64,000 nucleotides of DNA from Nitrososphaerota archaeon. GTDB lineage: Archaea; Thermoproteota; Nitrososphaeria; Nitrososphaerales; Nitrosopumilaceae. The DNA lies in assembly GCA_028866655.1 (NCBI GenBank), contig JAGWHQ010000001.1, forward strand, positions 1-64,000, given 5' to 3'. Below the pieces are notes generated by a model. The model did no database searches and had not been told where the DNA came from. It was given only the letters and a program-made list of their open reading frames with translations. The position numbers and the translations under genes were made by a program. Each line of letters begins with the position of its first letter. The first letter of the stretch is position 1. Below are positions 35,289 to 44,481 of the stretch, piece after piece.

Positions 35289-36731
35289 TTATTCCCCTTT
35301 GATTTCTGCCCTTGTTTTAAACATAGGCTTTATTCCCAAAGTAGAATAGTCGCCACTTGAACAAGTAAAGCACATGGAATCAGAATCCATGCCAACTGCG
35401 TCTGCAAGATTCTTTGCGTCATTGTAACCAAGAAAGTCAGCGCCGATAAGCTGTCGTACTTTTTCTGTAATCTCATCTTCAGTGTATTTTTTTCCATCTC
35501 CCATGTATGTTACAAGTTCATCTTGTGATGGAAAGTCAATTCCTGCATAACAAGGGTATTGAATTTGTGGAAATGTTATCACCATGCTTATCTTTTTTGC
35601 ACCTGCTCTTCGCAAGGCCTTGATTATTGCCTTTGAACTTGTACCTCGAACAAGACTGTCATCAACAACAACTACGTGTTTTCCAGAGATGACCTGTGTA
35701 ATTGGAATTATCCAGCGGTTGATTTCAACTCTATCTGCTTGATGTGGTTCTATGAAACTGCGCAATGGACCTTTTCTGCTGTATCTGTCTTTTAGTAATC
35801 CTTCTTCAAATGGTACTCCAAGCTCTTGGGCATACCCAAGTGCTGCAGGCCTTGCAGAATCAGGAACTGGAATTACAATATCAGCATCTTTAATTGCAAA
35901 TTTTCTTGCAAGATATTGTCCAATTTTTTTTCTTGCAATGTAAATGTTAGAGCCTTCCATCACACTTGATGGATGTGCAAAATAGGTAAACTCAAATGAA
36001 CAGTGGGCAGGTTTTTTTTCTTCTGAAAACATTTCAGATTCCAATCCAGCGCTGCTAATTTTTAGCAACTCGCCAGGTTTTACATCTCTGACAAGCTGTG
36101 CACCAACTGCAGAAAGTGCTGCAGATTCTGATGCTACAATGTACGTATTGTTATCTTTTCTATAGCCCAAGACCATTGGTCTGAATCCTTTAGGATCGCG
36201 TGCTGCATATACTGCATTGTCATCTGATACAAATGTAAAACAAAACGAGCCGACCATCTCATTTTTTAAAATTGATAATGCGTTTCCTAGCTTTCCATTA
36301 TCAGCCATCAATGTAACAAGCCTCTGGGCTGCAATCAGTGTGTCACTGACATTTTGAGGAGTAAAGGTGCACCCTCCTACCATTCCTGTAAGTTCCTCTA
36401 CGTTAGAAATTGTTCCATTATGGGCAACACACAGGTCTTTTACCTTGAGCGGCTGGGCGTTTTCTAGATTACTTTTACCCATTGTAGAATATCTGACATG
36501 GCCTATTGCTGCAGGAGATTCGTATTCACGTGTAACTTTATCAAATTCAGAGACTGCCGAAGATACCAGTCCTAGTTGCTTGTATGGCTGTTTTTTTGGT
36601 ATGGCCACACCCCATGCTTCCTGGCCCCTATGCTGGAGTGCACGCAATGCATCAATTACCATAGGAATAACATTTGCGCCATCAAGACTAAAGATTCCAA
36701 CTACACCACAGTTTTCCTTGACCTTAACCAT
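35289..36731 (-). CDS. purF: Amidophosphoribosyltransferase PurF
   Basis: First committed enzyme of purine synthesis. A short propeptide of seven residues precedes the catalytic Cys8 (CGVVGIFSLDG). The glutaminase domain has HNGTISN, and the PRTase has VVVDDSLVRGTSSK. Late cysteines (YPCYAGIDFPS and CFTCSSGDYS) match the Fe-S type (Bacillus-like) enzyme, so an oxygen-sensitive [4Fe-4S] cluster is likely. It overlaps purL by 8 nt. Confidence 0.95.
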   Translation of the reverse strand: MVKVKENCGVVGIFSLDGANVIPMVIDALRALQHRGQEAWGVAIPKKQPYKQLGLVSSAVSEFDKVTREYESPAAIGHVRYSTMGKSNLENAQPLKVKDLCVAHNGTISNVEELTGMVGGCTFTPQNVSDTLIAAQRLVTLMADNGKLGNALSILKNEMVGSFCFTFVSDDNAVYAARDPKGFRPMVLGYRKDNNTYIVASESAALSAVGAQLVRDVKPGELLKISSAGLESEMFSEEKKPAHCSFEFTYFAHPSSVMEGSNIYIARKKIGQYLARKFAIKDADIVIPVPDSARPAALGYAQELGVPFEEGLLKDRYSRKGPLRSFIEPHQADRVEINRWIIPITQVISGKHVVVVDDSLVRGTSSKAIIKALRRAGAKKISMVITFPQIQYPCYAGIDFPSQDELVTYMGDGKKYTEDEITEKVRQLIGADFLGYNDAKNLADAVGMDSDSMCFTCSSGDYSTLGIKPMFKTRAEIKGE

Positions 36732-38889
36732 GCGTTACCAGTCCCCCCAACGAGTTTAACCATTTTTCTTGTGCTTTATCAACCCTTACTCTAGCAAGAA
36801 CACTGGATTTTTCTTTGAATATAATGTCCTTGCCTGAGAATTTACCAATACGTGCATGTGTAATTCCATTTTTCTTGAGAATGGTTAGTGTCTTTTTTTC
36901 ATCTTGATGTTTTATTACAAGCAAAAATCTTGAATGTGATTCTGAAAATAGCAATTCATCAGAACTTAATTTCTCTGAAGGAACTTTTTCAAGAGATACA
37001 ATACAGCCAAGTTTATTCATCATACAAAGTTTTGATACAGCAACTGCAAGGCCACCCTTGGAGCAATCATGTGCAACTTTGACAATGTCATGCTGTATAA
37101 GTTCCAATACAGAATCCTGTGTCGTCTTGGATGATTTCATGTCAACTGCAGGACATTTGCCGCCAACTAGTTCATGAATATATTCATAATATTCAGAACC
37201 TCCAAGCTCATCTTTTGTAACACCAAGCATGACAAGCATGTCACCTTCCTCAATTTTTTGTGGAACCAGTGGTTTTTTGTCAATTAAACCAAGTACACCA
37301 ATTAGAGGAGTTGGTTTGATTGAACCTTCATCCGATTCATTGTACAAGCTAACTTTGCCTCCGACACATGGAATTTCAAAATATTTTGCATAATCAGTGA
37401 TTGCCTGGACTGACTCTTTGAATGTCCAAAATATTTCAGGGTCTTCAGGATTTCCAAACTGGAGGTGGTCAACCATCCCTATCGGTTTTGCTCCCGTACA
37501 AACAACATTTCTGCATGCCTCATCAAAGCATCCGATAACACCGTCTCGTGGATTTACATAGCAATGTTTCGAGTTTCCATCAATTTTTGCAGCCAGAAAC
37601 TTGCCGTTGTCAAGCCTTAGAACTGCACCGTCATTTCCTGGTTTTACAACTGTTCTGATTCCCACCTCATGATCATACTGGGTGTACACCCACTCTTTGC
37701 TTGCAATGTTTGGATTTGAGAGCATCCTCAAGAGTGTCTGGGAGAGATTCTGCGGCACTTTGGGTTTTTTTATTTTTTCAATGGTAATCAGGTATTTTGG
37801 TTTAGATGATGGCCTATCAAGAAGTGGCGCATTTGCAACTACTTGACTAGGAAGTTTTGCCACAGTATTCTTGTCCAATTTTACTTCCATCAGAGTGTCA
37901 CTTTTAACTCGTCCAATGACAGAGTACGGAACTCGGAACTTGTTACATATTTTTTTTAGTGTATCAAGTTTTTTCAGATCAGTGATTACAAGCATTCGCT
38001 CTTGTGATTCAGATATCATTATTTCAGAAGGTGACATACTTTGCTCCCTCTTGTGGACAAGAGAAATGTCAAGCTCAATTCCCACACCCAGTGCATCTGC
38101 AGTCTCTGATATTGCGCAAGACAGTCCTCCACCACCCAGGTCTTTCATTGCCTTGATGCATTTTTGATTTCGTGCCTCCAAGATTACCTCGATTACTAGT
38201 TTTTCAATAAACGGATCAGGAATTTGTACCGCAGAACGGTTTTCTGATTCAAGTTTGTCAGATGCAAACTGTGAGCCGCCAACTCCATCACGTCCTGTTG
38301 AGCCGCCAATTAGAACAACATAATCGCCTTTTTCTGCCTTGTTTCTGATTAGATTTTCTTTTTTTCCAAATCCAATTGACGCTACATCAACTAGAGCATA
38401 ATTTGTAAAACACTTGTCAAATTCAATCTCTCCACCAATTGTAGGAATTCCAAGACAGTTACCATAATCTGCAATTCCTCGTACTGCATTTTTGAAGAGC
38501 CATTGAGCATGATGATCTTTTTCTATATTTCCAAAACGCAATCCATCCAATAGTGCAATAGGTCGTGTCCCTGCAGACAAGATGTCTCGTATCACTCCAC
38601 CAACTCCAGTTGCTGCACCGCCATACGGCTCTACTGCAGACGGGTGGTTGTGGCTTTCAATGTGTACTGTAACAACATAGCCATCGCCGACATCAAGGAC
38701 ACCAGAATCATAACCAGGACCTGATATCACTCGTTTTCCTTCTTTTGGCAATATTCGAAGATGTTTTTTAGATGACTTGTAGGAACAGTGCTCTGACCAT
38801 TCTGCTGCAACAATTTGCAGCTCCAACGGGTTTGGTTTTCTTCCAATTTTTTTTTCTAGATATTCAGACTCTTGAGGAGTAAGGCTCAT
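36724..38889 (-). CDS. purL: Phosphoribosylformylglycinamidine synthase subunit PurL
   Basis: The 721 aa small-type PurL, the ATPase/synthase subunit of FGAR amidotransferase. EWSEHCSYKSSKKHLRILP, the IESHNHPSAVEPYGGAATG signature and the internal second half are complete. It needs PurQ (adjacent, 4-nt overlap) for ammonia and PurS (encoded about 2 kb away, near 41 kb) for complex formation. Confidence 0.96.
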   Translation of the reverse strand: MSLTPQESEYLEKKIGRKPNPLELQIVAAEWSEHCSYKSSKKHLRILPKEGKRVISGPGYDSGVLDVGDGYVVTVHIESHNHPSAVEPYGGAATGVGGVIRDILSAGTRPIALLDGLRFGNIEKDHHAQWLFKNAVRGIADYGNCLGIPTIGGEIEFDKCFTNYALVDVASIGFGKKENLIRNKAEKGDYVVLIGGSTGRDGVGGSQFASDKLESENRSAVQIPDPFIEKLVIEVILEARNQKCIKAMKDLGGGGLSCAISETADALGVGIELDISLVHKREQSMSPSEIMISESQERMLVITDLKKLDTLKKICNKFRVPYSVIGRVKSDTLMEVKLDKNTVAKLPSQVVANAPLLDRPSSKPKYLITIEKIKKPKVPQNLSQTLLRMLSNPNIASKEWVYTQYDHEVGIRTVVKPGNDGAVLRLDNGKFLAAKIDGNSKHCYVNPRDGVIGCFDEACRNVVCTGAKPIGMVDHLQFGNPEDPEIFWTFKESVQAITDYAKYFEIPCVGGKVSLYNESDEGSIKPTPLIGVLGLIDKKPLVPQKIEEGDMLVMLGVTKDELGGSEYYEYIHELVGGKCPAVDMKSSKTTQDSVLELIQHDIVKVAHDCSKGGLAVAVSKLCMMNKLGCIVSLEKVPSEKLSSDELLFSESHSRFLLVIKHQDEKKTLTILKKNGITHARIGKFSGKDIIFKEKSSVLARVRVDKAQEKWLNSLGGLVTHG

Positions 38890-39566
38890 GCCGTTACGCC
38901 CAGTGTACTTAGGAGCGATTCAAAAATTAGTGATGCAGGTTTTGAATTATTTGGATTTATGATTTGTTCGGCAGACCTTTCTGGGTGTGGCATCATTCCT
39001 ACAACATTTCCTTCCTTGTTGCATATTCCAGCAATATCAAGTGATGCTCCGTTAACCTCACTAGCATATGTAAACACAATTTGATTATTTTTCTTTAGCA
39101 TGGCCAAAGTCTTGGCATCTGCATAGTATCTACCCTCACCATTTGCGATAGCAATTGGAATTCTCTGGTTTAGTTTGAGCTTGTTTGTAAACGGAGTCTT
39201 GTTGTTTTTGACAATTATCTCAGTCCACTTGCACATGAAATTAAGCGATGTATTTCTTAGCAATGCGCCCGGCAAAAGACCAGACTCGACTAGTATTTGA
39301 AAACCATTACACACTCCAAGAACTGGCATGCCTTTTTCAGCCATTTTTTTTACATCTTTTATGACTGGGCTGTGCGCTGCAATCACTCCTGCACGCAACC
39401 TATCACCATACGAGAACCCACCTGGCAACACTATGGCATCTACGTTCTTTGGCAGTTCGTCAGTATGCCACACTAGTTGAGATTCTAAATGAAAGACATC
39501 GGTCAAGACATGATGCATGTCACGATCGCAATTACTGCCAGGAAATACGATTATTGCAACCTTCAC
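38886..39566 (-). CDS. purQ: Phosphoribosylformylglycinamidine synthase glutaminase subunit PurQ
   Basis: A class I glutamine amidotransferase of 226 aa. Nucleophile cysteine in LGVCNGFQIL, oxyanion region LPGGFSYGDRLRAG, and C-terminal His in GMMPHPER. It is the first gene of purQ-purL-purF-RAM-purC. An A/T box (TTTAATATATC) lies about 26 nt before the ATG. Confidence 0.96.
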   Translation of the reverse strand: MKVAIIVFPGSNCDRDMHHVLTDVFHLESQLVWHTDELPKNVDAIVLPGGFSYGDRLRAGVIAAHSPVIKDVKKMAEKGMPVLGVCNGFQILVESGLLPGALLRNTSLNFMCKWTEIIVKNNKTPFTNKLKLNQRIPIAIANGEGRYYADAKTLAMLKKNNQIVFTYASEVNGASLDIAGICNKEGNVVGMMPHPERSAEQIINPNNSKPASLIFESLLSTLGVTA

Positions 39567-39711
39567 AGGTTACATTACTTTTTCAGATATATTAAATTGA
39601 ATCGGGATTGTCTTGCCAGATGTGTTCTGATCGCATGTTGGGTACGATCAAAATTAAGACCCGTGTTCTTGTCCCATCATTTTATTATGGCAAACTTGGT
39701 TTTCAAGAATA

Positions 39712-40317
39712 ATGCTAAGGCTTGGTTCACTTCCGCCTGTTACTACAGCTCTAGTTGTTGTCAACATCTTGATCTTTGCATATGGCACCCTTGGCAATAC
39801 ACAAAATGAGATGATCTCCCAGTACGGTTTTGTTCCAAACGGCCTGTTCAAGGACGGATATATCGGAGACAGCATTGTGAGAATGTTTACCTCAATGTTT
39901 ATTCATGCAAATATTGCACATATTGGATTTAACATGTTTGCCCTTGCATACATGGGCGGATTTGCAGAGAGGTCAATAGGCAAGCCAAAGTATGTCGCAC
40001 TATATCTTTTGGCAGGACTTGGCGGGGCGCTATTTGATGGAGTCATTTCATCATATGCGCTTGGAAACGGAGATTCAATACTAATTGGAGCGTCAGGGGC
40101 AATCTCTGGAATCATGGGAATCTCGGCAGCAATGGGAGACATACGAGGATACTATTGGTTTGCAATCCAAGTACTCTTTGTATTCATAGGCTCTTTTGCA
40201 TCACTTTCAATAGCATTTGCAGCACATGTTGGCGGATTTATCACAGGACTTGGTGTGACAAAACTTTTGATCGAATCCGAGCGACGCAAGAGAAATCCAT
40301 ACCGAGGATTAACATAA
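39712..40317 (+). CDS. Rhomboid-family intramembrane serine protease
   Basis: A 201 aa protein with about six membrane helices. Catalytic Ser128 lies in GASGAISG and His172 in AAHVGGFITG, and the HIGFNMFAL helix carries the conserved His-x3-Asn. It should cut transmembrane substrates; these are unknown. TTTATTATGG lies about 26 nt upstream. It is divergent from purQ. Confidence 0.9.
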   Translation: MLRLGSLPPVTTALVVVNILIFAYGTLGNTQNEMISQYGFVPNGLFKDGYIGDSIVRMFTSMFIHANIAHIGFNMFALAYMGGFAERSIGKPKYVALYLLAGLGGALFDGVISSYALGNGDSILIGASGAISGIMGISAAMGDIRGYYWFAIQVLFVFIGSFASLSIAFAAHVGGFITGLGVTKLLIESERRKRNPYRGLT

Positions 40318-40442
40318 AGTATAGTGTAACATGGTTTTCAAAATAGATCAATTCAGAAAAATGCCCTGATGTATTTTCAAGTTATTTTGTTTGCAAAAAA
40401 GAGTGGAATCGTTTTTATTCTAAATATTTGCAGATAATAGAC

Positions 40443-40880
40443 ATGGGTCTAGTTCGAGACATCATGGTTCGTACCGTGATTACTATCGAGCATGACAAGA
40501 ATGCAAAAGATGTTGCATTGCTTTTTGCAGAAAAAGGAATTAGTTCACTTGTTGTAGTCAAGGACGGCAAGCCAATCGGGCTTGTTACCGAGAGAGATCT
40601 TGCTCGCAAAATCTCGACAACTGATAGAAAAAGTGCCGATGTTCCCTTGTCTGAGATAATGTCAGCCAACTTTAGGTGGGTAGAGCCAATGACCCAAATT
40701 GAAGACGCCGTACAAAAGATGCTAAACAAGAACGTACGAAGACTGCTGGTTTTAGACAATGACAATCTAGTTGGAATCATAACAGAGACAGACTTGGCAA
40801 AATACTTGCGAAGCAAACTGCTCATAGATGGTGCGCTAGATGATGTTACTGCCCTTAACAGAAAAGTTGTAAAAAGTTAG
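40443..40880 (+). CDS. CBS-domain pair protein
   Basis: About 145 aa, two CBS domains only: VRDIMVRTVITIEHDKNAKD with KPIGLVTERDLARKI, then EIMSANFRWVEPMTQIEDAV with NLVGIITETDLAKYL. Such proteins bind adenosyl ligands (AMP, ATP, SAM) and regulate a partner. The ORF track starts at TTG 40428; the ATG at 40443 matches the domain start and has an A/T box 26 nt upstream. It ends converging on purS by 4 nt. Confidence 0.88.
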   Translation: MGLVRDIMVRTVITIEHDKNAKDVALLFAEKGISSLVVVKDGKPIGLVTERDLARKISTTDRKSADVPLSEIMSANFRWVEPMTQIEDAVQKMLNKNVRRLLVLDNDNLVGIITETDLAKYLRSKLLIDGALDDVTALNRKVVKS

Positions 40881-41137
40881 GCGCCTAGTGTCTCAACTGA
40901 TACCTTACTTACAAGAGGATTGAATATTCTGAATTCATTGCATATTCCAAGTACAGTTTTTTCTGCAGATTCTTTGTTTTTTGCGTCTATTACGAATCTG
41001 AGCATCTTGGCAGAGCGCACCTTTTTGATGCTAGTTTTTTTGTCTTTTAAAATCAAGTCGTTAAGTATTGTGTCCCCTTCAGGATCTACAATTTCGGGTT
41101 TGTTTTCAATTATTACATTAACTCTAAAGGAAGGCAT
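40877..41137 (-). CDS. purS: FGAR amidotransferase small subunit PurS
   Basis: An 86 aa protein with the PurS pattern: FRVNVIIENKPEIVDPEGDT, a middle LRFVIDAKNKESAEKTV strand-helix, and NPLVSKVSVETLG at the end. It bridges PurQ and PurL. Unlike most genomes, it is not next to purQL; a rhomboid and a CBS gene lie between. It shares a promoter region with the downstream methyltransferase gene. Confidence 0.88.
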   Translation of the reverse strand: MPSFRVNVIIENKPEIVDPEGDTILNDLILKDKKTSIKKVRSAKMLRFVIDAKNKESAEKTVLGICNEFRIFNPLVSKVSVETLGA

Positions 41138-41188
41138 AAAATGCGTTTAGTTGCAATCAATTTAAGCTTTGAGAAAGGCCGTAAGAAA
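41138..41188. promoter_or_regulatory. Shared TATA box for purS (leftward) and a methyltransferase (rightward)
   Basis: CAATTTAAGC at about 41158-41167 is centred 26 nt from the purS ATG on one strand and 26 nt from the ATG at 41189 on the other. One near-symmetrical box seems to serve both directions. This supports the 41189 start over the longer ORF. Confidence 0.5.
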
Positions 41189-42034
41189 ATGAAACCAACT
41201 TTTGATCCAATACAATACAAGATAACTGCCAAGGCAAACTGGAATGTTGTTGCTCCAGAATATCATTACAACTGGGCAGACAAGAAGATTGGACCATTCA
41301 AGTCTACTAGAGAGATTGTCAAGTTGGCAAATATTCAACCTAATGACAAGATACTAGATGTTGCCTGCGGTACAGGGGTTGTCTCAAAAGAGATTTCGCA
41401 GCATCTAGGTTCAAAAGGCCTCTTGGTTGGAATTGACCTGTCAAGAACGGCACTAGGCATTGCAAAGGGAACAATATCATTTCAGAATTCAAATTTTGTA
41501 GAGATGGATGCAGAAAATATTGGATTTCATTTCAAGTTTGATAAAGTTACATGTCAGTATGGTCTTATGTTTTTCCCAGATTCAAGTAAAGTGTTAAAAT
41601 CAATTAGAAAGATCTTGAATCAAAATGGAATGCTAGTTGTGGCAGTGCATGGACTGGCAGAAGATGTGCCATATTTTAGTACAATAATGAAACCCATTTT
41701 AGAGCACATTCCAGATATCAGACCAGCCGGCACACCCACGGTACATAGATTTGGCAATCCCAAAGATCTAGAGTCAGAATTGTCAGGAGCAGGTTTTGAG
41801 AAGGTCACCGTTACAAGATATGATTTTGTCTATGAGCCAGGAACCTTTGAGGAATACTGGACAGATTACATGCACTCTACTGCAAATTCCATTCGAAGCA
41901 AAATAGAAAGTTACGGACAGGATATTATGGACAAGATAAAACATGATGCACAGAAAAATGCATTACGATATGAAAAAAATGGCAACCTGGTGTTTCCTTG
42001 GACTATACTAATCGCATCAGGAATTAATCACTAG
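41189..42034 (+). CDS. Class I SAM-dependent methyltransferase
   Basis: About 281 aa. Motif I is ILDVACGTGVVSKEI, followed by GIDLSRTALGIA and the FVEMDAENIGF strand; this is the UbiE/COQ5-like fold. The substrate cannot be read; similar proteins methylate quinones, sterols or small metabolites. The ORF track starts 16 codons earlier; ATG 41189 is chosen because the family region starts there and a TATA-like box lies 26 nt upstream. Confidence 0.82.
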   Translation: MKPTFDPIQYKITAKANWNVVAPEYHYNWADKKIGPFKSTREIVKLANIQPNDKILDVACGTGVVSKEISQHLGSKGLLVGIDLSRTALGIAKGTISFQNSNFVEMDAENIGFHFKFDKVTCQYGLMFFPDSSKVLKSIRKILNQNGMLVVAVHGLAEDVPYFSTIMKPILEHIPDIRPAGTPTVHRFGNPKDLESELSGAGFEKVTVTRYDFVYEPGTFEEYWTDYMHSTANSIRSKIESYGQDIMDKIKHDAQKNALRYEKNGNLVFPWTILIASGINH

Positions 42035-42035
42035 A

Positions 42036-42497
42036 TTATTTTATTCTGGTTGCGTACGATTTAAAATCAGAATCATACCAGATTGTCTGCGCTTCTTTTC
42101 CTTTCTCTGTAAATATGTTCAGTGCGATATGGGTAAGATTTTTTCCCTTTACAGCACCATGCCAGTGGAAAGTATTTTTTGGAATAAAGACTACGTCTCC
42201 TGTTGTAAGACTTGATTGTGAGAGTTTTGTTATCTTGACTGTATCATTTTTGATGTTTGCTTTTTTGTAAATCACAAGCATTCCAGTGCCTTTTGTGACC
42301 ACAAGAATTTGCCCCCCTTGGTGATAATGGACTTTGGTTCTTGCACCGTTATTGAAATTTGCAAGATATGCCTTTTCTCCTTTTATTGGTAGTTTAACGG
42401 AGATGTCACTTAGCCAAGCATCTCCAACAAAATATCTTTTCTTACTTTTTACAAGTGACTTGTCAGGTTTTAATTTGAAAGTATTGATTTTTTTCAT
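42036..42497 (-). CDS. Cupin-domain protein
   Basis: A 153 aa protein with a single conserved beta-barrel. Metal-binding cupin motif 1 resembles KVHYHQGGQILVVTKGTG, and motif 2 is near DVVFIPKNTFHWHGAV. One metal ion is likely. It may be an enzyme or a binding protein; unknown. Converges on the methyltransferase gene with a 1-nt gap. Confidence 0.82.
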   Translation of the reverse strand: MKKINTFKLKPDKSLVKSKKRYFVGDAWLSDISVKLPIKGEKAYLANFNNGARTKVHYHQGGQILVVTKGTGMLVIYKKANIKNDTVKITKLSQSSLTTGDVVFIPKNTFHWHGAVKGKNLTHIALNIFTEKGKEAQTIWYDSDFKSYATRIK

Positions 42498-42510
42498 CTC
42501 AATTTATCTC

Positions 42511-43188
42511 CTACAGTCCACCAAACTCATAAGATGACGGAATAGATGACGGTACGTCTCCTGACACTAGAACAATCTCATCATGTGCAGACAATTGTAT
42601 GGAACCATAGTTGTCATTTACTTCGGTTCCATTTACAAACACCTTGAGGTTCTTGTCACCATGAGTCAGTTCTTCAAATGTTGGTGATATTCCAGGTGTG
42701 TTATCCCAGACTTGGATAAACTGACCCAGAGTAAACGTAGTTTGTGTTGGGGATTCAATATGTATTACACCAGAGGTGTTATGAGTATGAAGCCAGTAGA
42801 GACACTCGTTTGGTTTGATGCCAATTCCTGCAGGAATTGTAACTTGCTTTGAATCAACAATAATGTCAAGGTGTGCATGAACATGAAAGACTGAGCCTTC
42901 CACAGGATCACATTGTACTCCCTGAATGATTCCAGTTGGAGATAGTGAAACAGCAGGAGGCTGGATAGTTGTGGGCGGAGTATCAGAATAGTACACCATC
43001 AAGACAATCACCACTGCAACAGCAGCTGTAATGCCTGTAACCTTGTATCGCGAAGATTGGGAAACCTTTGATTTTTCTTTAGAATTTTTTTCTTTGTGAG
43101 TCTCGATTTTATGCCGGGCCAGTTTATCAGAATTTTCAAATTTACTTCCACAGATGTTACATTTTTTTTCTGTGTCTGCCAATACCAA
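42511..43188 (-). CDS. C2H2 zinc-finger, single-span membrane protein with a His-rich outer domain
   Basis: Residues 10-31 make a classic C2H2 finger (CNICGSKF...HKIETH, C-x2-C-x12-H-x4-H). A membrane helix follows (about residues 50-67, VTGITAAVAVVIVLMVYY), then a ~155 aa outer domain with HVHAHLDIIVD and CLYWLHTHNTSGVIHIE, a possible metal site. The finger should face the cytoplasm and the His-rich domain the outside. Topology is inference; function unknown. It starts near the tRNA-Thr gene. Confidence 0.75.
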   Translation of the reverse strand: MVLADTEKKCNICGSKFENSDKLARHKIETHKEKNSKEKSKVSQSSRYKVTGITAAVAVVIVLMVYYSDTPPTTIQPPAVSLSPTGIIQGVQCDPVEGSVFHVHAHLDIIVDSKQVTIPAGIGIKPNECLYWLHTHNTSGVIHIESPTQTTFTLGQFIQVWDNTPGISPTFEELTHGDKNLKVFVNGTEVNDNYGSIQLSAHDEIVLVSGDVPSSIPSSYEFGGL

Positions 43189-43305
43189 AACCAGCAGATT
43201 TGGATATAAATTTCGTTTGGATGATACCAGGTAGTAAGAACCAGATCAGATCATTTTGCAAGTTTGATAACATTTTAAACCACCTTCCCAAGTCCATAAC
43301 CTAAT

Positions 43306-43380
43306 GCCAACGTAGCTCAGCCTGGCTAGAGCATCTGACTTGTAATCAGAAGGTCGAGGGTCCAAATCCCTTCGTTGGCT
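43306..43380 (+). tRNA. tRNA-Thr (anticodon TGT)
   Basis: Full cloverleaf: acceptor GCCAACG pairs with CGTTGGC, D-arm GCTC...GAGC, anticodon stem TCTGA/TCAGA with loop CTTGTAA (TGT), T-loop TCCAAAT. CCA is not encoded. A TTTTAAACC box about 28 nt upstream fits a tRNA promoter. Confidence 0.95.
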
Positions 43381-43443
43381 TGATTAAATTCATCCAAATC
43401 CCTATTTGATCGTCCAATACCAATTTGAAATGAGATAAAAAGA

Positions 43444-44204
43444 TCAGACAAGCCTTGAAAACATAAACAACGCAACTATGACTAGAACAATGCCAATTAT
43501 CATCTTTAATTTTTCTACGTTTAATTTATTGGTAAATTTTGCACCCATGTAACCACCAATCATTGCAGCAGAGCCCATTACAGTCAAAGTGAGATAATCA
43601 ACTTCGTTGTTAATTATGTGGCCTAACAATGCAAATGCCCCATTACGGTGGCAGATGCAAGATTAGTCCCTACAGCTACCTTTGGATCCATTTTCAATAC
43701 TGAGATCATGACTGACATACGGATACTTCCCAACACTAGACCTACAAGACCTCCAAGAAAGCCTATTGTAAAACCGATTAAAGATTCAATAGGTACAGAA
43801 TTTCTTTTTTTATTTTCTTGACTAGGATTAATTTTCTTTTGTAATCCTGAAAATATTACGTATGCTTCGTATGAAACAATTATTCCAATTGCAAGCAATA
43901 GCAAGTTTACAGGAACATGTTTTGTAATAAGTGAGCCAAGAAAACCACCAACTGCTCCCGTAGAAGCCATAACAAGGAAAGTTCTTCGATGTATGTTGTT
44001 TTGCCTAAAGTGTCTTATTGCAGCTGTAAAGGCACCAAGTATGCTTACTCCAATATTTGTTCCAGCGGCAACGCTTGCAGAGATCTCACTGCCCAAAACA
44101 AGTGGAAATCGAACAACTCCAAGAACTAATCCGACAAGGCCTCCAACAAAACCGATTGCAAGACCAAGAACAGCTAAAAGTACTAGAGAAAAAGAATCTG
44201 TCAT
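43444..44204 (-). pseudogene. Sulfite exporter TauE/SafE family protein, interrupted by a frameshift
   Basis: Two overlapping ORFs (44204-43623 and 43629-43444) together make one TauE-like protein of about 253 aa with eight hydrophobic stretches and the two repeats VAAGTNIGVSILGAF and VAVGTNLASATVMG. The break is at a run of four C (43638-43641; GGGG on the coding strand). One extra G would give ATVMGAFALLGHIINN and restore the frame. It is either a real disabling mutation, a phase-variable tract, or a sequencing error. Function when intact: export of sulfite or another organic anion. Confidence 0.8.
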
Positions 44205-44258
44205 TTATTGACCCCGTAATTTTTAGACGAGTATACTATTAATCAATAAAGAATTGGT

Positions 44259-44423
44259 TTAAAATTCAATAAGTTCTCTTTCAAACAGGACGAATTTCTC
44301 TGATTTTGGATTTCCTTTTACGTCAAACCATGAAAGTTCTATAGTTACTTTTCTGCCAGATATTTCATCCACTTTGATGCTCTCTGCTGCCCTCAGTGCC
44401 TTTTGCAATAATTTTTCATCCAT
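44259..44423 (-). CDS. Small hypothetical protein (54 aa), too short for the ORF track
   Basis: ATG 44423 to TAA 44259. It reads MDEKLLQKALRAAESIK, then DEISGRKVTIELSWFDVKGN and a short charged end. Mixed helix/strand; no motif recognised. The lack of stop codons is not itself strong at this length, but the composition is protein-like. Confidence 0.45.
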   Translation of the reverse strand: MDEKLLQKALRAAESIKVDEISGRKVTIELSWFDVKGNPKSEKFVLFERELIEF

Positions 44424-44481
44424 GTTTTTTTCAAACAAGGCCGGTTTAATTTAGAGGTTGATGATATGCCAGACTGCAAGA

